From an uncultured Phycisphaerales bacterium (GTDB taxonomy: Bacteria > Planctomycetota > Phycisphaerae > Phycisphaerales > UBA1924), in the NCBI GenBank assembly GCA_937879825.1, contig CALFMQ010000341.1:1-12815 (forward strand): 12,815 bases of DNA, read 5' to 3'. The translations under genes and the position numbers were made by a program. The notes below the pieces were generated by a model, which was not told the origin of the DNA, did no database searches, and saw only the letters and a list, made by a program, of their open reading frames with translations. Below, piece after piece: positions 1-6,300 of the stretch (its first letter is position 1; each line of letters starts with the position of its first letter).

Positions 1-1
1 C

Positions 2-190
2 CCCGTCTCGCGCAACGAACTCCGGCGCATCCTCGAACCCGCCGACGGCGTGACGGAATACAACAAGATGTCCTACTGCCGAATCGTCCGCGCATTCGAG
101 AGGTTCAGATCGCTCGTCACCGGCACATCGTTCGACGAGGCCGATCTGCCCACGCTCAGCGATTGCTGCCCCGCCGATCTCGCCGCGTAA
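2..190 (+). CDS. C-terminal end of an unrecognised protein (partial, 5' end outside window)
   Basis: An open frame runs from the window edge to a TAA at 188-190 and encodes the last 62 residues of a protein. The peptide has a normal, charged, globular-looking composition (…ELRRILEPADG…, …YCRIVRAFERFRSLV…, then an acidic tail ending CCPADLAA). A helical stretch around the RIVRAFERFRSLV segment is the only structural hint. I do not recognise a family from this fragment and assign no function. Its stop lies 9 bases from the stop of the convergent DUF4870 gene, so the two genes are tail to tail with no room for a separate terminator. The start, full length and domains lie upstream of the window. 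Confidence 0.6.
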   Translation, partial: PVSRNELRRILEPADGVTEYNKMSYCRIVRAFERFRSLVTGTSFDEADLPTLSDCCPADLAA

Positions 191-199
191 CCATCAGGT

Positions 200-649
200 T
201 CACACGACCGTCTTGTCGGGCAGAACCCGGATCGTCATCGGGTAGCGGTAATACTCGCCGCGGTTGGCCGCCATCGCGCCTCGGATGCTCCCCACAACCT
301 GAAGCACATTCAGGAACAGCAGTCCCGCGCCCCCAAGGAACGGCAGCAGCATCACGCCGAGGAACAGCGTCGAGATCGCGAAAATCAACGCGCCAAGCAA
401 CCCCACGAACACCCACAGCACCAGCGAGATCTGGAAGTTCATCGCCTCTCTGCCGTGGTCATCCAGAAACGGCGACTGCGACTTCTTCACCTGCCACATG
501 ATCAGCGTCGCGATCAACCCGATCAGCGGGATGCCGGATGAGGTCAGACTCAACAACCCCACCAGGTGCGTGAAGGTGCAATAAGTCCGCTCGTCCGCCG
601 TCGCACGGTCATCAACGAAGCGGTCGGGATGGGTCGTGGACTGCGGCAT
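200..649 (-). CDS. DUF4870 (Tic20-like) small membrane protein, paralogue A
   Basis: This 149-residue protein has a short polar N-terminus and then hydrophobic helices around HLVGLLSLTSSGIPLIGLIATLIMW, ISLVLWVFVGLLGALIFAI and LGVMLLPFLGGAGLLFLNVLQVVG. It carries two DUF4870 hallmarks: the loop SPFLDDHGREAMNFQIS and the C-terminal NRGEYYRYPMTIRVLP. DUF4870 proteins are inner-membrane proteins of unknown function, distantly like Tic20. I chose the Met at 649 because from there the protein aligns without gaps to paralogue B (P.R.VD..A..ER…F.HL, 29 residues to the shared HL). A Met eight codons upstream (673) is also open. No clear Shine-Dalgarno is seen at either start. It lies downstream of paralogue B on the same strand with a 167-bp gap, so co-transcription is possible but not shown. 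Confidence 0.85.
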   Translation of the reverse strand: MPQSTTHPDRFVDDRATADERTYCTFTHLVGLLSLTSSGIPLIGLIATLIMWQVKKSQSPFLDDHGREAMNFQISLVLWVFVGLLGALIFAISTLFLGVMLLPFLGGAGLLFLNVLQVVGSIRGAMAANRGEYYRYPMTIRVLPDKTVV

Positions 650-816
650 GGCGTATGAATGGGCTGCGTGCATTGTGCGGGCTTTCGGCTTCGGTGTCAG
701 GTAACGCCCCGACCGGGGCTAACTGCTTGGTTGGGGAACTCAGAGCGGGCGTTTCAAATGGCAATGAGCCGCCGGGCGCCGTGGCCCACCCCACGGGCCG
801 AGGCATGCCCGCCCGA

Positions 817-1308
817 TCAGGCCGCCCGATCCTCGGGAATCAGCCGGAAGGTCATCGGGTAGCGGTAATACTCGCCCCGGTACCCCGCCTTGGCGCCCCG
901 AATATTGCCCACCAACTGCAGCACGATCAGGAACGCCGCGCCCAGTTTGAACACCTCCTCCCGCTCGATCAGCGGGAGCAGCCCCAGCAGGCCGATGAAG
1001 ATCGAACCGACCGCCGTGTAGATCAGCAGCGTGATCTGGAAGTTCGTCGCGTCCCGCCCGTGGTCATCCAGGAAGGGCGACCGCGTCCGATTCACCCGCC
1101 ACATAATCACCGTCGCCAACACGCCGAGAAACGGAATACCCGACGAGAGAAGGTTGGCCAGCCCCGCCAGATGCACGAAACGCGCAATGCCGCGCTCTTC
1201 CTCCCCCGCCTGCGCATCGACCGTGCGTTCTGGTTGTGGCCCGGGCGTGCTCATGGCGGGTTCGCTGGCGGCGCCGATCGAGGCGTCCAGTGCATGGCCT
1301 TCCATCAT
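817..1308 (-). CDS. DUF4870 (Tic20-like) small membrane protein, paralogue B
   Basis: This 163-residue protein is clearly homologous to paralogue A (200-649). It shares the helix LSSGIPFLGVLATVIMWRV, the loop SPFLDDHGRDATNFQI, a central pair of hydrophobic helices and the C-terminal YRGEYYRYPMTFRLIPED. Function is unknown; it should be an inner-membrane protein. The chosen start (ATG at 1308) has GGAG at 1317-1320, eight bases upstream, and a -10-like CATAAT farther upstream. An internal Met at 1254 gives a 145-residue product whose N-terminus aligns exactly with that of paralogue A, so 1254 is a serious alternative. An upstream ATG at 1372-1374 would add 22 residues but lies across the promoter-like and hairpin sequences. 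The gene is divergent from pdxA and points towards paralogue A. Confidence 0.85.
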   Translation of the reverse strand: MMEGHALDASIGAASEPAMSTPGPQPERTVDAQAGEEERGIARFVHLAGLANLLSSGIPFLGVLATVIMWRVNRTRSPFLDDHGRDATNFQITLLIYTAVGSIFIGLLGLLPLIEREEVFKLGAAFLIVLQLVGNIRGAKAGYRGEYYRYPMTFRLIPEDRAA

Positions 1309-1316
1309 TGTGTCGG

Positions 1317-1320
1317 CTCC
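1317..1320 (-). promoter_or_regulatory. Shine-Dalgarno-like GGAG for DUF4870 paralogue B
   Basis: On the minus strand GGAG is followed by eight bases and ATG at 1308. This favours the 1308 start over the internal Met at 1254, which has no such sequence. It is one of the few plausible ribosome binding sites in the window. Confidence 0.45.
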
Positions 1321-1340
1321 GCGGACGGAAACTGGGTACA

Positions 1341-1356
1341 CCCTCCCGACGGAGGG
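1341..1356 (-). repeat. Perfect 6-bp inverted repeat in the leader of DUF4870 paralogue B
   Basis: CCCTCC and GGAGGG flank a 4-base loop, giving a perfect GC-rich stem. It begins about 4 bases after the -10-like CATAAT at 1361-1366 (minus strand). It would therefore lie at or near the 5' end of the transcript, which suggests a stabilising 5' hairpin or an operator. Either role is inference. Confidence 0.45.
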
Positions 1357-1360
1357 GAGC

Positions 1361-1366
1361 ATTATG
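1361..1366 (-). promoter_or_regulatory. Putative -10 element (CATAAT) upstream of DUF4870 paralogue B
   Basis: The minus strand reads CATAAT, five of six matches to TATAAT, in otherwise GC-rich DNA. No convincing -35 hexamer is seen at the usual 16-18 bp spacing. Transcription from here would give a leader of about 45 bases containing a hairpin and a GGAG before the ATG at 1308. Confidence 0.35.
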
Positions 1367-1434
1367 ACCTTCATCGGGGAACAAGGCCCGGTCTTTCACA
1401 CACCCCCGCCCCCCCTGCCCCCCGGCGCGCCGCG

Positions 1435-1440
1435 TACCAT
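1435..1440 (+). promoter_or_regulatory. Putative -10 element (TACCAT) for leaderless pdxA
   Basis: TACCAT is followed by six bases (CCACCC) and then the GTG start of pdxA at 1447. There is no Shine-Dalgarno in the C-rich stretch upstream. This is the spacing expected if the transcript starts at the start codon itself. No clear -35 is visible. Confidence 0.4.
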
Positions 1441-1446
1441 CCACCC

Positions 1447-2418
1447 GTGACCCCCCCCGCCCCACACCCCACACCCCCCTCGATCGCCGTCTCGATGGGC
1501 GACCCCCGCGGCATCGGCCCGGAGGTCATCGCCAAGGCGCTCTCGGACGACGAGCTGCGCCGATCGGCCCGATGGGTCATCTACGGGTGGTCCTCGACGA
1601 TTCGGGACGCCTTCGCCCTCCTCGGCCGCACCACGCCGCCGGACCTCCAGATCGTCGAGGCCGTGCCGCCGGAGTCGGAGCCGGGCGGGGCATCCTTCGC
1701 ATTTGTCGAGCAAGCCATAAGCGCCGGTGCCGCCGGGCGCGCCGCCGCCCTCGTCACCGCGCCCATCAACAAGGAAGCGTGGGCGCAAGCCGGCCACAGC
1801 AAATACCCCGGTCACACGGAACTCCTCGCCGAACGCCTCGCAGCCGGTGCGCCGTCCGACTGCAACATGGCGTTCGTCGCGCCCATGCTCCGCGTCATCC
1901 TCGTCACCGCCCACATCCCCCTCGCCCGCGTGCCCCAGGCGCTCACCATCGAGCGCGTCGCGGGCACCATCCGCGCCGCACTCCGTGCATGCGTCGAACT
2001 CGGCGTGCAGAGCCCCCGAGTCGCAGTCTGCGGCCTCAATCCCCACGCCGGCGAGAACAACCTCCTCGGCGACGACGAGACCCGCACCATCATCCCCGCC
2101 ATCCACCGCGCCAAGTCAGAAGGCATCGACGCGCAAGGGCCCTTCCCTGCCGACACGGTCTTCCGCGACGCGATCAACTTCAGGAAGTTCGACATCGTCG
2201 TCGCGATGTACCACGATCAGGGGCTCATCCCCGTCAAAACGCTCGCCTTCGACTCCGCCGTCAACATGACCACCGGGCTCCGCATCCCCCGCACCAGCCC
2301 CGACCACGGCACCGCGTTCGATATCGCAGGCAAGAACCTCGCAGATCACGGCTCAATGAAACACGCGATGCAACTCGTCGTCACGCTGGCATCCCGGCAA
2401 TCGATGGGAGCAAACTAG
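1447..2418 (+). CDS. pdxA: 4-hydroxythreonine-4-phosphate dehydrogenase PdxA
   Basis: PdxA catalyses NAD-dependent oxidation of 4-phosphohydroxy-L-threonine in the DXP-dependent pyridoxal phosphate pathway, in the cytoplasm. The 323-residue product is close to E. coli PdxA (329). Signatures in order are SMGDPRGIGPE near the N-terminus, TAPINK, GHTE (His123), TAHIPL (His156), GLNPHAGE (His200), GPFPADTVF, AMYHDQGLIPVK (His256) and NMTTGLRIPRTSPDHGTAFDIAGK. His156, His200 and His256 correspond to the E. coli metal ligands His166, His211 and His266 with nearly identical spacing. The start is GTG at 1447; the next in-frame Met (1492-1494) would cut into the GDPxGIGPE motif. Upstream frame extension is rejected because it runs antisense through DUF4870 paralogue B. 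The residue after GDP is Arg, where E. coli has Ala. No other B6 gene is in the window. Confidence 0.96.
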   Translation: MTPPAPHPTPPSIAVSMGDPRGIGPEVIAKALSDDELRRSARWVIYGWSSTIRDAFALLGRTTPPDLQIVEAVPPESEPGGASFAFVEQAISAGAAGRAAALVTAPINKEAWAQAGHSKYPGHTELLAERLAAGAPSDCNMAFVAPMLRVILVTAHIPLARVPQALTIERVAGTIRAALRACVELGVQSPRVAVCGLNPHAGENNLLGDDETRTIIPAIHRAKSEGIDAQGPFPADTVFRDAINFRKFDIVVAMYHDQGLIPVKTLAFDSAVNMTTGLRIPRTSPDHGTAFDIAGKNLADHGSMKHAMQLVVTLASRQSMGAN

Positions 2419-2444
2419 AGCCGCGAGCGGCAACAAGCGGCTTT
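2419..2444 (+). terminator. Possible terminator hairpin after pdxA
   Basis: Directly after the pdxA TAG, AGCCGC (2419-2424) pairs with GCGGCT (2437-2442), and a short TTT run follows. A smaller hairpin, GCCGC/GCGGC with a 2-base loop (2420-2431), competes with it. The T tract is short, so intrinsic termination would be weak. Confidence 0.4.
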
Positions 2445-2445
2445 G

Positions 2446-2509
2446 TGCATCCTCCCCCGGTCCCCACCGGGGGAGGTGTCATGAGCGCAGCGAATGACGG
2501 AGGGGGTGA
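2446..2509 (+). repeat. REP-like palindromic element, copy 1
   Basis: The unit has three parts. The first is a perfect 11-bp stem, CCTCCCCCGGT (2451-2461) with ACCGGGGGAGG (2466-2476), around a CCCC loop. The second is a smaller hairpin, GTCAT (2478-2482) with ATGAC (2494-2498). The third is a GGAGGGGGT tail (2499-2507). The first 36 bases (2446-2481) match 12724-12759 except for two positions that pair with each other in the stem. It lies between the convergent pdxA and DUF5658-like genes, a usual site for REP elements. No transposase is nearby. Confidence 0.75.
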
Positions 2510-2527
2510 CTCATCGCGAGGCAGACT

Positions 2528-2600
2528 TTGACCCCCTCCGGTCGCTCCGCGACCACCAACACCGAACCCGCGGTTGGTGGCGTTGTGGTGTCGGGGGGAT
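2528..2600 (-). repeat. Inverted, diverged REP-like unit facing copy 1
   Basis: Read on the minus strand, this repeats the architecture of copy 1. It has a stem CCACCAAC/GTTGGTGG (2573-2580 with 2553-2560), a hairpin with a GGA loop (2549-2554 with 2540-2545), and then GGAGGGGGT (2531-2539 reversed). The GGAGGGGGT tails of this unit and copy 1 are exact reverse complements (2499-2507 against 2531-2539), so the two units form a tail-to-tail BIME-like pair. The large-stem sequence differs from copy 1, so homology rests on layout and on the hairpin and tail. Confidence 0.45.
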
Positions 2601-2660
2601 GAAGTTTTGATCGGTTCCCACGCAACTCGCGTCGAGGCGCAGCCGAGAACGCGAAAACGC

Positions 2661-3116
2661 TCAGTGCTGTTCCGCGAGCGTCACCCAGGGCTCGCCGCCG
2701 CCCTGCATCGCCACCTCCGCCATCTCGCGCCGCATCGACTCCATCGCGACGTTGTACCGCGTCCAGTGGATCGACAGCACCAGCATGATGCCGCAGCACA
2801 ACCACGCGCACACCTCTGCCTTGCGATGACGGCGAATGAGGTACAGCGTCCCGCAGCACATCCCGAGTGACGCCAGTTTGTACAGAATCAACTGGCGCTC
2901 ATGACCGATAGAAAGCATGTACCGCGCGATCGGGTTCGCCTCGATCATCCCCATCCCGCGCATATACGTCAACGTCAGCGCCAGGTCCGCCAGCCCCATC
3001 AGGATGATCGCCACGATGAGCAGCACAACCATACGCGGACGACCCGAGATCACCCCCGGAAGGGCAGCGATCGGGGCGGGACGGGTCGGGGAAGATGCTT
3101 CCATGCGTCGTTCCAT
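2661..3116 (-). CDS. DUF5658-like small membrane protein
   Basis: This 151-residue protein has a basic, proline-rich N-terminus and then about three transmembrane segments. They lie near residues 29-52 (VVLLIVAIILMGLADLALTL), around LYKLASLGMCCGTLYLI and around AWLCCGIMLVLSI. The Asp in the first helix (GLADLALT), EANPIARY after it and a Lys at the start of the second helix (LYKLASLG) resemble DUF5658 membrane proteins of unknown function. That assignment is by eye and tentative. The C-terminus is polar and amphipathic. I chose ATG at 3116 for the GGAAAG-like sequence upstream; ATG at 3104 and GTG at 3161 are alternatives. It is convergent with pdxA across the REP-like region and divergent from the large propeller gene. 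Confidence 0.7.
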   Translation of the reverse strand: MERRMEASSPTRPAPIAALPGVISGRPRMVVLLIVAIILMGLADLALTLTYMRGMGMIEANPIARYMLSIGHERQLILYKLASLGMCCGTLYLIRRHRKAEVCAWLCCGIMLVLSIHWTRYNVAMESMRREMAEVAMQGGGEPWVTLAEQH

Positions 3117-3307
3117 CCGGTGCTTTCCGCCCGCGACCCGCTCAGATACTCCCGTGGACACACAGGGCCGCAGTTCGGGAGAAGAGGGGGCGGGGGAGTC
3201 AGATCTCCAGAATCATCGGGCCGCACGACGCCCCGGATCACCCCATCCCGAGCAACCCGCGCCGGTTTGTTCGGTTTGGGATGATGGGACCACGCTCCTT
3301 CCCCACC

Positions 3308-3313
3308 TACGAT
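3308..3313 (+). promoter_or_regulatory. Putative -10 element (TACGAT) for the propeller gene
   Basis: TACGAT is followed by five bases (CGGAG) and the ATG at 3319, a leaderless-type layout. The GGAG at 3315-3318 touches the ATG, too close to act as its ribosome binding site. It could serve a GTG at 3328 instead. The rest of the 202-bp divergent gap (3117-3318) holds no other feature I can support. Confidence 0.4.
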
Positions 3314-3318
3314 CGGAG

Positions 3319-6300
3319 ATGCCCCGCGTGACTCGCCCGACGACGAAACCCGCCCCCGCCGCGACGCTCCTGCTCGCGCTTATCGGCGCTCTGATCGCCG
3401 TGTCGATCGCCCCCACCGCCCGCGGACAGTTCGAGGTGCCCGTCTATGTGGACGACTCCCCCACCGCCAGCGAGGCCATCGACCGCGCCCGCCAGCTCGC
3501 CGCCGTGGGCAATGTCCGCGAGGCGATCGATGTCTTCCAGCGCCTGCTCGATGAGCAGGGCGAGCGCGTGCTCGCGGTCACGGGCGACCCCGACCTCTTC
3601 GAGAGCGTGCGCCGGCGCATCAACCGCGTCATCGCGTCCGATCCCGCCCTGATGTCCCGCTACGAGGAACTCGAGGGCCCCCGCGCCCAGCGCATGCTCG
3701 AACTGGGCGACATCGACCAACTTGTCTCCTCCAGACTCATGACCGCCGCCGGGTTCGAGGGCGCGCTCCGCTCCGCGCAGTCGCGCATCGAGCGCGCACA
3801 GTTCGGCCAGGCACTCATCGAACTCCGCGAACTCGACGCGCACCCGATGCGCGCCGCCAGCGCCGATGCCGCGCTCGACCTGCTCGATCTCGTCTGCGCC
3901 TACGCCGGCGCGGACAACCAGCCCGAGTCGCGCGTGACATCCCGCGAGGCGTCGCTCCTCCGCGCCGCGTGGCGCGATGCGCTGGGCATGGAGCCCTTCG
4001 CCCAGGCGCCGACCGCCGAGGTGCCCGACATCCTCCCGACCATCACACCCCTCGCCCCCGCCGACGCCACCAACCTCGCCGAACTCCTCCCCCGCGCGCT
4101 GGCGACGGTGCAGGTCGGACAGAACACGATCGACCGCAAAGGCGTGCAGGTCGTCTCGTACGCCGACCTCCGAGTCATGCCCGCCGTCACCGGCGACACC
4201 GTCTTTGTCTGCGACGGCGACTCCATCATGGCGCTCGACCGCTTCACGCTCACCGTCCGGTGGCGCACCACACTCCCGCGCAAGTCGTCCGTCCCGGGCG
4301 GTCCCATGGGCGCCTTCGCCTACTCCCTGCGCCCCATCGATATCTTCATGCCCGCCGTCTTCAACGGCTCCGTCTTCGTCATCGGAGGCGACCTGCCCGA
4401 CACCAACTCCATGACCTCCGCCGAGCGCGTCATCGCCTCCTACGACGCCGAGACCGGCCGGCTCCGCTGGAAGCGATTCCTCTCCGAGCAACCCGACGAG
4501 ACGCTCTCCGAGACCATGGTCCGGGGCCCCGTCCTCATCGATCAGGACACGCTCATCTGCACCGGTATGCGCATCAATCAGCAGAAGCGCGTCGCCGGCG
4601 CCTACCTCTTCGCCCTCTCGCCCGACCGCGGCGAAGTCCTCTGGACGCGCAACATCGGGAGCGTCGGCACCGAGAGCGCACCCTATTTCGCGCGCGAGAG
4701 CACCATCCCGGCGCTCGCCGGAGGCATCGTCTATGTCGTCGATCCCGTGGGCGTCGTCGGCGCCGTCGAAGCCGCCACCGGGCGCGTCCGCTGGGTCCGA
4801 CGCCTCGACAAAACCCTCATGCGCACCCGCGGGTGGACCTCACCCTGGCGCGACACCTCGCCCCTCGTCCACGACGGCAAACTCTTTATCGCCTCATCCA
4901 CCGAGCGCACCATCCGCGTGCTCGATGCCTGGACCGGCGAACAACTCGAAACCATCGACGCGCGGCCCCTCGGCTCGCCCGACTACCTCCTGCTCGCGGG
5001 CGAATGGCTCGTCTGCGTGTCCGCCAACGAGGTCAAGGCCAAGCCCATCGACCGCCTCGTCGAGCCCGTCAAGCCCAAGGACGTAGCGCGCGTCACGAGC
5101 CGCGGCATCTACGGCCGCGTCGTCGTCGCCGACCACCGCGTGCTCGTCCCCACCGATGTCGGCGTGATCGTCGCCGACCTCAACGACGAAGACCCGCTCA
5201 CCACCGCGTCGCTCATCGAACTCGAGCACATGGGCCAGATCGTGGCGATGCCCTCATCCCTCGTCGTCGCCGACAACGAGCAGGTGCATTCCTACCTCGT
5301 ATGGGAGCAGGCGTCGTCGCTGCTGCGCCAGCGCATGGAGCAGAACCCGAGCAACGCCACCGCCGCCGTCACCTACGCCGAACTCTCCTACCGCGCGGGC
5401 CAGACCGACGAAATCGTCTCCGCCGTCGACCGCTCGCTCAAGGCCATCGCCGGCGCGCCCGAGTCGCCCCCGAACGAACTGGCGCGACAGCGCCTCTTCG
5501 CAGCGCTCCTCGAGATGATCGAAGCCGGGCCCGAATCGCCGACTCCCATTGATATCGAGATGCGCCGCGCGCTCCTCGCACGCCTCGACCGCACCGCCGC
5601 CACCAGCCAGGAGCGCGTCGCATTCCTCATGTCCGCCGGGCAGACGCACGAACTGCTCGACCAACCCATGCGCGCCGTCGAAACCTACCAGCGCATCCTC
5701 GAGTCCGAGGCGCTCGCCGCCGCCGAGTACAAGCGGGGCCAGACGGGCCTGCCCGCCGCGACCGAGGCCACACGCCGAATCCGACGACTCGTCTTCGAGC
5801 ACGGCCCGGACATCTACGCCGTCTTCGACGCCGAGGGCGAACGCGAACTCGCACGCCTCAACTGGAGTCTCTCCCCCGAACCATTCGAGGAACTCGCACG
5901 CCGCTACCCCGTCTCCCGCGCCGCGGCCCGCGCATGGGTCGAAGCGGGCGACCGCTACACCACCGCCGGGCAGACGCACATGGCGATCTTCGCGCTCGAA
6001 GAGGCCCTCCGCGTCTCGCGCCTCATCCTCCCCGCCGGCGACGAACTCACCGGCGAGGCCGTCGGGCGCCTCGTCTACCGCCTCGAAGCGAGCCGGCGCG
6101 TCCGCGACGCCATCCGCATCCTCGATGAAGTCATCACGCGCGAGCCCGATCTCGTCGTCCGCGATCACGGGCGCATCGTCGACGCCGTCGCGTGGCGCGG
6201 CGAACTCAACGAAACGCTCGCACGCCTCGAACGACGACCCGATATCGGCTCGCTCGACGGCACCGGCGCGCTCATCGCCGGCAAGGGAATCATCCGCGCC

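Noticed and set aside
655..1446. Open frame extending pdxA upstream to 655
   Set aside because: The extra 264 residues have no resemblance to PdxA, which is normally about 330 residues, and they run antisense through a clear DUF4870 gene. The PdxA homology begins right after GTG 1447.
1396..2106. 236-codon minus-strand open frame antisense to pdxA
   Set aside because: It has a Gly/Asp/Arg-rich shadow composition and no motif, whereas the opposite strand has every PdxA signature.
2446..2600. Could the repeats be a CRISPR array or an insertion sequence end?
   Set aside because: There is no series of equal spacers and no transposase or target duplication. The units are palindromic and in opposite orientation, which fits REP/BIME-type elements.
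3117..3161. GTG start at 3161 for the DUF5658-like protein
   Set aside because: The added 15 residues have no hydrophobic or conserved feature and no ribosome site precedes the GTG. ATG 3116 has a GGAAAG-like sequence upstream. Kept only as an alternative.
2917..3318. Open frame extending the propeller protein upstream to 2917
   Set aside because: It would overlap the DUF5658-like gene antisense and bury the signal peptide 134 residues inside. The signal peptide, the -10-like TACGAT and the ATG at 3319 agree.
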